The notes beneath the pieces are model-generated. The model was not told the DNA's origin and ran no database searches. It saw only the letters and a list, made by a program, of their open reading frames with translations. A program made the translations under genes and the position numbers. Below are positions 10,691-22,599 of a stretch of 64,000 nucleotides of DNA, one piece after another (the first letter of the stretch is position 1; the number at the start of each line of letters is the position of its first letter). Source of the stretch: Dastarcus helophoroides (taxonomy: Eukaryota; Arthropoda; Insecta; Coleoptera; Bothrideridae); contig CM053329.1 of the NCBI GenBank assembly GCA_028583605.1, positions 7,378,001 through 7,442,000 on the forward strand, in the 5' to 3' direction.

Positions 10691-11999
10691 TAGTAAATCT
10701 CCAGTTGAGTTTACTTGAATGGTAACAGATCTAAATTAGTTTCTTGGAGAAAATATAAGCTTTGCTAGGTAAAAGTGAGTGAAATTGAAGAAAATTTGAA
10801 AACATTATTGGTTCGAGTTGCTCTTATAAAAATGTTTATGTCTAAACATAATTACAAAAACTTGATAAAAAAAGCTTTAAAAACTGTTTTAATTTTACAC
10901 TAACTCTGTAGAAAACTAATAATATTTAAACCATTTTTCAATTTGTATTGGTAAGTTAATTTTAATAACGTTGAGTACCTTCCTCGATTTTCACACTGTG
11001 TTAGTCGTATAATCTTCACGTCAATACAGTTTACTGTAAGTAATCGGCAAATTAAATTCCTTAAATTGATTGCAAGCGTTTAAAATCTCCTTCAGTCGAA
11101 AGTGAAATACCGTCGAGCTTTAAAAGACCCCAACACTTTGGTTTAAGGTTATTTGAATGCCAATTACATTTATTGCCGGAGAAAAGCTTCTAAGCTCTTT
11201 ACTTTCGCCTCCTCCGCTAAAGTATCACGTTACATCTAATGGCAAACTTAAAAATAATTTACGGCACTTTAAACTTAATTTGGCGCGAAAACTCTGTAAA
11301 TCTTCTTTATGGAAATTTCATGAAACGTCGTGGTTACGCCAGGTTTTGATATACCGATCCAGGATTTTTTCCTAACCACTAATGCGGAAGGGAAATGCGT
11401 AAACCAATAAACCGGACCGAGCAATTTACAGTCGACGTTTTATTTTCACTCTTAGCCGATAAAAGCTTTTTAAAGTCCCCTTTTACAAGAATGGCTTTTT
11501 ATTTTCGACAGTCATTGTTTAGCCGAATATCCCAACATCGGGTTTATGGCTTTTGTTTCTATTTTACCACTGAAAACGTTTTTGTAACGAAAATGCTATA
11601 TTTTCGTTGATACCTGATGGTTTGTGTGCAACTTTTCACACATTTTAATAAAGCGAAATTCATCCATTACACCGTCAGTAATTTTCATTAATTCGACGTT
11701 TCAATCTGCCGAAAAGACGTTATTCAGCTTTTCATGACACTTAACCAACAACACTGATTTTCGTAACAACATTAACATCGATTTCCGACTTTTTTTATTT
11801 CGCTAACAGGAGGAACATAATGACTAGTTTCTGATTGTCTCTTTGGATTTACAAAAGAAAATTTTAGATTTAGCATTTAATACTAGCTTTTTTTCATCAG
11901 ATGAAAGCTATTCTAGTTGTACTATATAACCCTTACTTCGCAGAATTCATAACATTTTGAAACAATACAGTTTATGAATTGTGTGACTGTCCATTTCAT
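10691..11999. other. Non-coding, relatively complex unique sequence
   Basis: The section 11100-11830 is less AT-rich than its surroundings and contains two adjacent + strand frames (11157-11375 and 11395-11610) without known domains or convincing splice sites. It could be conserved non-coding DNA. I cannot support a gene. Confidence 0.35.
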
Positions 12000-13123
12000 T
12001 GAAATTTTCGTACGCAAAATTTAATGTTTTTTTCGTTAACAAAAATTGAAATTTAGACCTTTTTTTGTTAGGTCTATTTAAAAAAAAATCAAAAATTGAA
12101 ATTCGAAAATTCGGAATTTTTAAAAATTTTTATTACCGTAATTTCAACTTTATACCCAAAAATAAAATTGATTTTTTAAATTTTTTCTTAAAATTTCTAT
12201 TTTAAAACAGCTTCAACGGATTATTTTACTGAAATTATAATTTTGAAGTTACACATAAAATGCGTGGAAGTATCATCCTGAAACACAGAGAGCTATATTT
12301 AACCTGAAAGTTTTGTAATTTTTTCCTCAAAATTTTGATTGAAATTTTAACTTCTTTTTTTTCGATTTTATGCATTTTTTTTTTCCATAAAATAGTCAAT
12401 ATTTCGACTTCGCACTTGAAAATTAATTGCAGTATTTTTGCTTAAATTTGTCTTTAAAGTTGAAATATTTGCTTCAAATTTTTCTTTCGACTTCGAAAAT
12501 GTTGAAAACTCGTCATTCGAGAAAAATATTAATTTTTGAAGTTTCGTGATTACACATTTAAAATTTCACCTATTTTCTATAAAATTTTTACCTTATACAT
12601 AAATGCTTTGCATTTTTTTTTAAATTGTTCTTATCAAAAAAATGTCGACCTTTGTCAAATTTTTTACTGAAGTCAAAAGTTTGAACTTTATCTGAAAAGT
12701 GTGTGAGAAATATTGTCGGGAAATAGACAAAAAACTATATTTGATCTGAAAATTTCCCTTTTTTCCCTTGAAATTTTGACCTTAAAAATCGAAATTTCAA
12801 GTCTTTTCCCGAATTTATTTAACCGTTTTCGAGAAAGAAATCAGTATTTCGGATTTTATACTTAAAGTTTTCACTTCTTTTTCTTAAAATTTTTGATTTA
12901 AAATTAAGTATTTATACTTCGACTTTTTTTATATATATTTCCGAAACAAGTCAACTTTTTTTAATTTCAACTCAACATTTTGAATTTTTATAGAAATTTT
13001 GGATTTTGTCTTGAGGCAAACTCCAAATTTCAACTTTTTCTCGTATTATTTTAATCCCGAAATTTCCATATATTTCTTCTTGTAGTTTTTGCTTTAAAGT
13101 TGAAGTGTTTCCTTCGATTCTAA

Positions 13124-13262
13124 TGCATAGACCAATAGGCCTAAACATTCATTAGGTTCGTAGTTTGGAAACCAAAGACCGGTTTCAATTTTGTTAGATC
13201 TTATCAGTTTTGTATATCCAACTTGAATGCGAATACATGTTACAGCCAGTAAGTACTTTTCT
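13124..13262 (-). repeat. Hammerhead-bearing short repeat, family 2, copy 2
   Basis: Homologous to 249-378 over about 115 bp: gaccaatagg, cattaggttcg, tttggaaacca, accggtttc, ttgttagatct, tatatccaac and aatgcgaa are shared in the same order. It is embedded in pyrimidine-skewed repeat DNA, so it probably inserted there. Its right end is less clear than in copy 1. Confidence 0.6.
13165..13222 (-). ncRNA. Hammerhead ribozyme-like motif (type I)
   Basis: Minus-strand core CTGATAA (13207-13201) differs from the consensus at one position. GAAA (13186-13183), stem III ACCGGT and the GTC triplet are intact. Stem II is partly eroded compared with copy 1 (ATCT against AAAAT). The outer stem I block TTGGA/TCCAA is kept. 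Because copies 1 and 2 carry different core errors, the shared ancestor probably had a complete core. Confidence 0.6.
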
Positions 13263-14299
13263 TGGACTCTTTCTTTAGACTATTCTTTATATATCTTTAA
13301 AAAAAGTTAATGTTTTGAATATAAACCGAACATTTTCAGATGTTATCCTGAAATTTGTAATTCGATATTTTGACTTTTTTTTGCTTATAACATTTTTTCT
13401 TTGAAATGGACTTTTATTTCGTATTTTTAAGATATTTTGGAGCAACATTTTGAAACTTAACATTTTCAACTTGACATTTTATCGATTTTTCTCTGAAGTC
13501 CAAAATTTTAAAATTATATTTGAAATCTGTGGGAAGCATTATTGAGAAATTGACCAGAAACTGTACTGAATCCATTGAATCTAAAGATTTCTTTTTTTCT
13601 GAAATTTTGATTTTAAAATCAAAATGTTAACTTTTCTTTCTAGTTTTTCGAGTTGTTATTGAGAAATTCAATATTTCGAATATAAACTTAAAATTTCTAT
13701 TTTTTTTCTCCTAAAATTTGTGTTTCAAAATTGATTTCATTCAAGTTTTTTCTTTCGACTTCTTTATCTATTTTCGTAAAAAACTTTTCTTTGAAATTTT
13801 TCTCGAATTTCATAACTCCTAAAATGTATTAACTCAATGCAATTTGAACGAAAATAAATAATAATAATGATAGATAATTTAAGAAGGAAGGTCCCTTGTT
13901 CCTTATTACATTACTATAATACAACTCCGTGTGAAATGCAAAATGAACAACTGAAAAAGATATCATGTAACTGACTAACCCCTAACTACTGACTAAGCCC
14001 CTAACACGGGATCCCTAAGTGATGGAGGACCCCTAAGCGGCAGAGACCCCTGAGCTAAATACTTGGTGCACGTCCTTAAATCCTCCCCTCTGTATGGGAA
14101 GAGTTGTCGGGAAATAGTAAAAAAAAAATATATTTTTTTGATCTACCAATTACCTAAGGGTGTTGCCTTTGGTTGAAAATGCTCCTTGAACAGCATATTC
14201 GTTGAGAAGTAATCAAGAGTCAAGCAAAAGCTAAACGAGTTTAGCTGTGAAGTGTTACCTTATCCGACATACTCATACTCGATTTCTGGTCTATCGACA

Positions 14300-14580
14300 G
14301 CCACATTTTAAAGCATCTTGTCAGCTACTTGCAACGACGATGTTTTAGCAATCAAATGGCTGGCCAGAACGCCTTCGGGTTTTATGATCTTCACACTACC
14401 AGATTTTTACCCCTTTAGGATGATTAAATATGTATCTCTAGTTGGCAAAAAGTGGTGGTTCCCGTTTCGATTACAAGATTCAGTTTTATACGAGCTGCTG
14501 CATTTAAAAACCGTTATTCAAAATCTCGCCTTGTTTTTGCTCCAACCCAATAACCAATAACAAACAGGAGTCGTAAAGGC
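14300..14580 (+). pseudogene. piggyBac-type transposase relic (C-terminal part)
   Basis: An 80-codon frame from 14318 contains VSLVGKKWWFPF followed by a Leu-rich segment. This matches the piggyBac-family signature in which YRxSxRGKKWWxP is followed by a hydrophobic helix. The preceding CNDDVLAIKWLA segment resembles the DN.xVxxxxW stretch before it in the family, which implies an internal deletion. The DDD catalytic core is not otherwise visible and no TTAA-flanked termini were found. It is one of only two coding relics on the + strand. Confidence 0.45.
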
Positions 14581-17225
14581 CAGATGTTAAAATTATAGAA
14601 ATGTAGGATAGAAAGCAGACGGCTATGAGTATCGATTCAGATCATCCAAACACAATTTATGTTGCTCTTAATCCGTTAAATTATTAAGTTTAAAACTGCC
14701 ATTTCATTTGAAGAAATACGTATTGCCTAATTACTGTTAATGTTACTGATGTAAATAAAACCATTAAATCTTACTGTCGAATTTGATTTTGATTTGAACG
14801 TTGGTAAACTGCATCTGTAGTACATAAACTTTAACCAAGGGTCCTGTTCATTAAATTTTATCCAAGTAAATTATTATAATCTCAGATTATTTTTTTCTTT
14901 TATAGCTGTAACTCATATTATTAAAAAAGTAAGTTCGTTTCGCTTGTCAAAATTTTGTTTTAAAACTATTTTTTATGGCTCATTCAAAACTAAACTAAAA
15001 ATCCTGATCGTTGCAGCAATTAAGCGTGGCGATTTCTGTTTGTCACGGCCCCTTGTAAAAATAACGGTACTTAGAGGCTACCAAAGAATAAAAGGCCATT
15101 GTGTGTAACAAGCTGCGAGCACGAAAATAAAAGTAAACGAAATATAAGTGCATAAATCTTGTTGGAAGTAAAAGCGTCGCTACAATAAATCCGCTGGCGT
15201 TTTAAACATCCGAAACAATGAAACAAAGGCGTTGTGTAAGCAGGTCTTCAGTTATTGTCTTCGGTGAGACAAGCTGAGTATATCGCTTCGATCAAGATAA
15301 ATAAAATCCATTTGTGACCTGTGCCCTTTGGAGGAAGAGAGATCGTGACGTCTGCAATGACAACCGGTCCACAGCAATCAGACATTCACGCTTGCCGCTT
15401 TCCGTTCAATAGCACGAGATTTGCTTAACCTTTAGCTGAGAAAAGAGTTTAAAGTCGATCACGTCGATTTATTTATTAGCTTCCTAACTTCTATGTGTGC
15501 CTTCGGTTTTAGTGTCGACCGTAAGAATATGTATGGATTCGCACTGTTATGGAGGAACACGATTCCTTGACGATATTCCAATTCTTGTTTTTCTATAATA
15601 TTTCTTTCCTCCATATCCATTAGTTATTGGTAGTGAACTTGTGAATCAATTTGATTTCTTGGAAGCTCAAAATATCTTTTGCTTTCGAAAGTCGATCAAG
15701 TAGACTGCGTGATATGTTTTGATGCAATTCAATCTTCAGTCCATCACGCTTTAACCATGGTCTATTTAATTGTAAAAAAAAAGTATAACTCAAAGGCCAT
15801 TGAACATTAACTGTTTAAAAAAGATATTTTCATCAGCACCAGACTGATTAAAGATCAATATTTAAATGAACTAAACTTCTAAATGATGATAATGAACCAG
15901 GGCATTTTTGTATTGCTTGCATTCTGATGCGTTTTAAACATCGATGTGTTGTGCTTTTAATTAACATAGAAGGTATAAATGATTGAAGAAGCACATCCCA
16001 GCCAGCTATAATTTGTAGCGATAGAATCTTAATTACAGATAATAAGTGTAAAATAGTCGGTCTCCTGGAGAACTCAGACATCGAGCATCTCAACATATGT
16101 AACCTTAAGAGGAGTTGAAACGTTAGTCCCATGTCATAATTAAACGTATGATTCCTCATCAATATTTATATATTCTGGGAGCTGCTCGACATTGTACGCA
16201 TTAATTACGACATATCCTCTGATGGAAGATCTCGTTCTTGCCTGATCGCTTTTTTCCTTCGATGTTGCATTCTTGTGCGTCTAGAAAGACAGATAAAAGT
16301 AAATAAATGGATGGCAATCAATATAAAACGACAGTTTTAGAATATCAGCACATCATCGTAATCATTTATTGGAATTGCCGAGAAATACCATAACTTTGTC
16401 TACTGAGATTGAATGGCCGGTTATTTTTCTTTCTTTTCTTCATTTTCCGTTACCGAGAGCAAGCGGATGTTTTGCCTTATTCGTTATCTGCCTTGCTACG
16501 CTGTCACCTAAGTGTTAATAGTGAATACGCTCCAAACAATATGCAACGCTTCAATGTTTGCTGATACCAATTTCCTGTAGATCCGTGAAAGAAATAGTAA
16601 TACAAATCGTTACTAATGATGGTCGGCCTGACAAGCTGGTAGTGTCGCTTCATTTTTTGCTAATCATGCTTCTGCTTGCTGTCAATTTACTTATTCCAAC
16701 GTCTTAACACGTCATTGTAAGATTCTATGTTTCTTCCAAGAGTTGAATCACTCAGAAAAGTTCGAAGTGCAGACACCAACCAATGTTTAGTCTCAGAGTA
16801 TAACAATTATAATAGATCATTTTAATGATCCTGCTTATTTTGCGCTATTTTGTTATTTAAAATTTCTGAGTCATTCTGGGACTGAATGAAGAATTAACCT
16901 AACCTCGTCTTTATTTGATATCATCACCGATGTACCCAAAGAAAGATGTTGAAAAAACTTAATTGTTGCCTTAGAAAATATATACTCTATATCTTTGGGA
17001 CGTAGTTTTTTTTCTCAATTAATCTGGGGAAGCTTTTGGTTACGTGTGAATAAAAAAATGCAACAGGAAAAAGTAAAATAAGGGCGATTATTTAAATTCT
17101 TAGATACTTATTCTGATTTGAGTATTGGGAAGAAAAAAACATGACAATGCATCGCTTTAAATGTGGCTAAGTTGTATTTCTGGGGGTAAACCTCACCCAG
17201 CAAGAAATCTCAGGATTTGAAAACC
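14581..17225. other. Non-coding, mostly unique sequence
   Basis: Good-complexity DNA (especially 15000-15460 and 16200-16700) with no supported exon. The 104-codon minus frame at 15848-16162 has no recognisable domain. The + strand of that stretch carries ttaagaggagttgaaacgtt, reminiscent of the gaaacg hairpin motifs near Penelope-like ends, but too weak to call. Confidence 0.35.
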
Positions 17226-17560
17226 TTAGTAAACCATGTCCCCATAGATAAATATTTTTAGTGTACAAAGCTGGATTGCAGAGGAATGGACCATCTTGTT
17301 TATTTTAAGAAAGTTGCTTTCGGGGGAATAAGAACGTCTTCTGATAAACGAGGAGGAAGGGAAAACCTTACCAACCATTTGCCTATGGTTCAGCGTCGGG
17401 AGAAACTCAGTCAAAGCGTTTTCATCAACTAGAGAAATGACCCTTTGAATCGAATCTAAAAGAGTCAATATATCTTCTAAGAACGGCCCCCACACTCGAA
17501 AAGAGCATCGAGTGTTAACCTATCCTAAACCGCCATGGAAAGTGAGTAGATATTGAAACG
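17226..17560 (-). pseudogene. CR1/Jockey-like LINE C-terminal fragment (family L4)
   Basis: The minus-strand translation contains LLDSIQRVIS, NHRQMVG and HSSAIQLCTLK in order. These correspond to the post-RT C-terminal region of non-LTR elements (LLDSIQ.RA.R, L.HRR.VG). They align with the better copy at 42747-43870, which has SCAVQLDTV and YGDSFF at the same place. Only this C-terminal part is present, without the poly-A end. Same orientation as the four other copies in the window. Confidence 0.65.
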
Positions 17561-18000
17561 GGAAGCAGCACGAAGAAAGTTCATCTTTTGAGGAGCGAAT
17601 TTGGCACATTTGGAAGATTTTCATAGTAATCCCTCTAAGAACAAAGTCATAAAAAGAATTTCACCATCCATGATAACGTTGGTTGCATCATTGTTAGATG
17701 TTTTCTTAGAAAAATCAGCGATTGAGTTGTTTGAGAAATTAGAATTAGCCCCATTCCAGAACGAATTCATATCGAGATTACTCGTCTAAATCTGCTCTTC
17801 CCTCAGCTTATCTGGAGCAGGAGCTGATAATGATATATCGAAAACAGTGGATGACGTCCGTTTGATATCTCCAGCGCACCTGCAAACCGGCTTGAAAGTT
17901 GAGGTTAAGAAGAGGATGGTTATATTTTCTGTATCTTCTTTAGCAAGTTTGGTTAATTCCATCCCTATTGAGTGGCATTTTTTTTCGCCAGTTGCTTCTT
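17561..18000. other. Unassigned flank of the long inverted repeat
   Basis: A minus-strand frame (17786-18004, 72 codons) and a + frame (17601-17789, 62 codons) are open, and GC is higher than average. Neither shows a domain I recognise. The minus frame ends exactly where the inverted repeat begins, so it may be the coding edge of the element that owns the repeat. Confidence 0.3.
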
Positions 18001-18511
18001 CCACACGTTTAGATTTTCAGTTACCTTTTTTCATTTAGCTTTGGCAATCTTTTACAAATTGCCCCAGACAGCGATTGCGTTAGATCTTAGTTTGTCAATC
18101 GCTGTTGTTATTTTACGTACTAAAATACACTTAAAAACTATGGTAAAAATTAACGGTAAATATAAATAATTTGACGTTTCGGGCAGTTCACCTCTCTGCC
18201 CGTGGTCAAAAATGGAAATAATTTATCATATTTTCCCTGCAAATATCTGGCAATAGATAAATTTGTAGAGAATATTATAAATCATTTCCATTTCTGACAA
18301 CTGGCAGGGAGGTGAACTGCCAACAATGTTAAATTTTATTATTATTTATGTTTGTTGTTAATTTTTACGATAGTTTTTAAGTGTTTTTTAGCTAGTGTTG
18401 AATCACAAACAGCGACTGGCAAACTAAGATCTAACACAGTCGTTTTGGGACAATCTGTAAAAACTTACCAATCCTTAACGAAAAAAGGTAACTGAAAATC
18501 TAGACGTGTGG
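18001..18511. repeat. Long inverted repeat, arms about 230 bp, loop about 50 bp
   Basis: The left arm (18001-18226) and right arm (18277-18511) are inverted copies with roughly 75-80% identity by eye. Shared landmarks are ccacacgt, agattttcagttacc, gttagatcttagttt, cacttaaaaactat, gtaaaaattaac and the ggcagttcacct motif. Each arm carries a small hairpin with cgaaacgtc or its decayed form, a motif typical of terminal regions of Penelope-like elements. Those elements can carry inverted terminal copies. Read-through RNA would fold into a long imperfect hairpin. Confidence 0.7.
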
Positions 18512-18600
18512 TAGATTCAGTCAGCTCTGCTTTATTTAAATATGAAACCATGACATTGCATTGTATTTTCGCCGAAAGCGAAAAGTATGAACCGATTTTT

Positions 18601-18727
18601 TTGACCTTGCTGGATTGTTTTGTAGTCTGCACGGTCTACATGCTGTCTCATAATTAAGATATACATTTAGCAATGATAGACCTTGCGGTCGAAAATCCTA
18701 CAAAATCGACGACTACATCAAGGTCAA
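18601..18727. mobile_element. Short hairpin element (MITE-like), 127 bp
   Basis: The ends are inverted: ttgaccttg at 18601-18609 and caaggtcaa at 18719-18727. Pairing continues inward with ttttgtag/ctacaaaa and ggtctaca.gct against agc.atgatagacc. No coding content. The near-complete folding of a compact unit suggests a MITE or foldback element. Confidence 0.5.
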
Positions 18728-19189
18728 CTGTTTATTCCGTCAAATTATATCTCAATCGAGACAATCTCCATTAAACGTGAGATTATTCCATGAAGAAGGC
18801 AATAAAATATTCAAGGTTTATTTGTGTAAGTAATTGGAACTGTAGACATTTTTTTGTGTTAAATTTTATTCGTCGTTTCGCTTTGATTGAATATCGTAGA
18901 CACTTCCTAAATTAATTTTGTTTGATTTGGAATAAGTTACTTTGCCATAAAATAAATGGTTTGTGAAGCAAAATTTACAGAAGTTTTGTCATTTTTTATG
19001 ATGCAGATGACAGTTCAATATAATATTGTTGGACCCTTAATTGAGTGAGAAAAACACCTGAAACCCTTACTTTAAACCAATTTTGGTTTCTTCATTTTCC
19101 CAGCATGTTCAGAAGTTTTTACTTTCTATCATAATGTAGTCATTAAGCATTATGGAATTTTAATCGTAATAGAGACATCTTACAAATTT

Positions 19190-20880
19190 TAGGACACTGA
19201 CTTGTGAGATATTGGTTTGGCAAGAAAATAATTTAAAATTTTAAGGCGAAATCAAGGTTTTCCCCTGTATCATATATCATATGTCAGTGGAGCTGAGATT
19301 CTTAAACGTATACCAATCTAATTGATTAGCAATTTGTATTTCCTATTCGACGTAAAACCAAAGCATCAATTAAGTTGTGTGTGGTTGGATGAATGACCAA
19401 AGACGTGAAGTTAAAGACTGAATGAATGACATAAAAAACATCAAACTAGTAAAGTAATTTTAGATTTTAAGGTGAAAAAAGTATTTAGTATTTCATATGT
19501 CAGACTTTCTCAAACGAACTATTCGAATTAATTAGCAATTTTTATATTCTATTCTACACAAAACTAAATTCAGTATTCGAATTATATGTTTCTCGTTTCT
19601 TTAAATTGTTACAAGTAATTGCTGTAGCCAATTGTTGGTGTTCCATAAAAGTAGTTTAATTCCCAAAATTATATAATACTTCTCGCATTATATAATTTGA
19701 GCATTGATCCACTAGATATTGGTTTAGAAAGAAACTAATTTCGGATTTCAAGAAAAAATAAAGTTTTTCACCTTGAACGGGGATTTGCCCTCCTGTCACG
19801 CCAGTAGAGCTGGCATTGTCAGCGTATTAATCTAACCAATTAGCAGTTTTTATTCTCTATTCGACTTAAAACTAAAATCCAAATAATTGTTAACAAACAT
19901 TCGAATTCGAACGGTCTTGGTTTTTTTTTTTAAATTTTTATTATTAATGATTTTTATTGGATTTTCGTAACAACAGATCAATTCTCAAAATATGTAATAC
20001 TTCTCGTATTATATAATTTTGAGAATTGGCAACACTAGGTATTGGTTTCGCAAGAAAGAAATTTCCCATTTTAAAGTGAAATAAAATCTTTGGATTTGAA
20101 CAAGTTTTTGCTCCTATCAGAAGAATTTGTAGTCTCAAACCTATTAATCTAACTGATTAACAACTTATGTTTCCTATTCAGCCAAAGTCTAAAGTGTTTT
20201 CATCAGACATTCGAATTTTACACTTCTTTAAATTCTAATAGGTATCTGATGTGCTGAGTTATTGGCGTCTAATAACAACAGATCAATTCTTAAAATATAT
20301 TATAACACTTGTCATATATTATATAATTTTGAAAGTTGCTTGCATTAGATCTTGGTTTGGCAAAAAGTAATTTCGGATTTCAAGATGAAATAAAAACCTT
20401 TAAACTTAAACCAGGTATTTCCATTGTACCACATTCCAGTATTTCACTTGTATTTCCCATTCCATGACCTAAAATCAATGTCCAAATAAGTATCAGAGAT
20501 TTGAATTTGAAGCTTTTTCAAATTTTTGTACCCAAATGATGTGGTCAGTTATTGGTAATATTAATAGTGATAATTGATCATTTTTAAAAATTATATAATA
20601 CTTCTTGTGTTATATAATTTTGAGAATTGATAACACTAGATATTGGTTAGGCAAGAAATTAATTTCAGGTTTTTTGGTGAAATGAAGTCTTGAATTGATT
20701 AGCAATTGAGTAATGGATGTACCTAATTATTAGTGTTCACCAACAACAGGTCCGTTCTCAAAATTATATAATACTTTTCGTTTTATATAATTTTCGTAAC
20801 TGATCACACTCGATATTGTTTAGGGTTTTAAGGTGAAATAAAATTTTTGGACTTTAACGAAATCCTGTCCCTGTATCGCA
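19190..20880. repeat. Satellite array, unit about 300-320 bp with built-in hairpin
   Basis: Five units carry the AT-rich palindrome built from aaaattatataatacttct and its inverse, centred near 19681, 20003, 20309, 20604 and 20778. Steps are 322, 306, 295 and 174 bp, the last unit being shortened. After each hairpin come cactagatattggttt, ggcaagaaa.taatttc and a ggtgaaataaa phrase. Then follow a variable part, taatc.a.tgattagcaa, and a lead-in ttattggtgttc...caacagatc to the next hairpin. A sixth, partial unit without the palindrome starts near 19200. No protein is encoded. Confidence 0.8.
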
Positions 20881-21904
20881 TGCTAGCATAACTTGCTTTC
20901 TCAATACCATTATTTAATAAGAACAAAATTTCATTTAATTATCTAATTTTACATTTTCATTCAAGCATCTAATTAAACTTTATTTCAAGTGCAAAAGGCT
21001 TCTAATCTATAATTAAACGTTCATTACATCATGACTAAAGCAATTTGTGTTATTTTTAAGTACAGTTGCCAGCGAACTGCGACGTTATGTCCGAAAAATT
21101 ATGTTTTATTACACTTAATTATTTTACAATGGAAAGCAATCCATTTGAAGAAAGACGATTAGTATTTTATGATCATAGCTTATTAAACTTTCAATAGAAC
21201 AACGTTATAATGAACTCCTTTGTTTAAACGATCGTGCAAAGTTAACTACAGTTGAACAAAAAGTTTAACGGCACGTAACACTTGGCATTTCCTTATTAAT
21301 TATCTATTAGGGAAAGCAAGAGATCATCACGTTTTTAGTATTAAATTTTTAATGGGAACGACAATATTACTTTCTAAAGGAATAATCAGTCAAAAACAAC
21401 ATTGCGCTATTAATGGATAGACATGAAAACCTATTCTGTAACTACATAACTGTAATAAATAATGCGGTACGAACGATTTCGACTCTATTTTAGGTCGTTC
21501 TTTTAGAAACGTACGCACGGAATTAAACATGATTACTGCTGCATCATTGTATTAATTTATAGGAAGTATTTACATAAATTATTGTTATTTACTTTTAAAA
21601 CATGAAATAATGATTTCATAAATTATTACTGACGCATTCACATCTCAACCGGAAATGCATTTAAAGATGTTTGATTTTATGGGAATGAATATTTATGTAA
21701 TGGTCCGTTCCAATTTAATGTTAATGTTTATGAATACGCGAATAAATTCAAACAAATGGCTTCAAGGCAAATAACTTAAATCTTTAATGAAATTAATAGA
21801 ATGGAATGGAATATGGAAGTGTTTCAATCTCTAACAGACGTGTTCGTAATTGAACTTTTGATCTCTTGACCACTACTCTATCTACGATCCTGAATCAACA
21901 AAGT
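20881..21904. other. Non-coding, unique sequence
   Basis: AT-rich but complex DNA without repeats shared in the window and without an exon-like frame. Ordinary intron or intergenic sequence is the likeliest reading. Confidence 0.35.
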
Positions 21905-22220
21905 ATTAATAAGTATTGACAAGCAAGTTATGTATGATTTAACTATTCACAAGAGTCACTAGTAGTGACATAACATTCTTGCATTATGGGTTATATAGAG
22001 CACCATCCATTAAGTACAAGTACCCTCGACGTGACTTGCATTTAGATATGTTAAACATGCTACAGTTGAAAATATTTACAAACAACAACCATAGACCAGT
22101 TTAGGCTCTCTTTGGTCTCATCAGTATGCTATCGTCGAGTAAACATTTCCAACTTATAATCATTAGTCCGCCACATAAATAATCAAAAGTTCTAAATCCC
22201 GTTGAATTGAAATTAAAATT
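21905..22220 (-). repeat. Hammerhead-bearing repeat, family 1, copy at 22 kb
   Basis: Shares with 5039-5425 the phrases gttatgta.gat, gtcacta, catccattaa, cgtgacttgcattt, acagttgaaaatat, ccatagacc, the core, and later ccacata and attaaaattgtaaac. The order is permuted relative to that copy, as in a tandem-derived monomer. The segment with tcactagtagtga and ttgtattatggg recurs at 45165-45270. About 316 bp are recognisable. Confidence 0.6.
22090..22135 (-). ncRNA. Hammerhead ribozyme-like motif, decayed
   Basis: On the minus strand the CTGATGA core (22124-22118) is intact and followed by a GACC..GCC stem II remnant. The GAAA has become TAAA (22104-22101 region), stem III reads ACTGGT, and a GTC triplet ends near 22095. 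Stem I pairs CATA with TATG. Homologous to the motif at 5105-5135. The lost G of GAAA would abolish activity. Confidence 0.6.
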
Positions 22221-22599
22221 GTAAACACGAATTTTGGTGCATTTCGAAAATAAAGTAAAAATCTCAAAAAAGACAAAATTTCTGGATGTTTAAGTTACAA
22301 TGGGATCCGACATTTTTTATTCCACCTTTTAAAATCATCCACTTACTAGCTACAATGATATGGCAAACTAACCAAGGCGAAACATTGCTGACAACAAATC
22401 TTTATTTATTATTTTGGCGAATAAGTATTAGCATTTCCATGTACTTAAAAGTTTTACATTTTCTATTTCGTTAATCATTCGTTCTGACGAAAAGTACAAC
22501 CGAAATTCAAAAAATAAATAGACATAAATGACGCAACCTAAAAAATAAATAACCATACCACATCGGTTTATTTAATTTCGAAGCATATTAATGTTAGTT

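Larger units (their letters stand above)
12000..13860. repeat. AT-rich degenerate repeat block, pyrimidine-skewed
   Basis: Same vocabulary as the 2.1-4.1 and 49-54 kb blocks but inverted: phrases such as aaatttcgactttttc and ttgaaattttgac dominate the + strand. The block therefore lies in the opposite orientation. It is interrupted by the hammerhead family 2 repeat at 13124-13262. Confidence 0.5.

Noticed and set aside
15848..16162. 104-codon minus frame
   Set aside because: Length is possible by chance, composition is irregular, and no domain, splice signal or repeat relation supports it.
19190..20880. CRISPR-like array in the regularly spaced palindromes
   Set aside because: Units are about 300 bp, the sequence is eukaryotic, and the intervening parts are themselves repeated rather than unique spacers.
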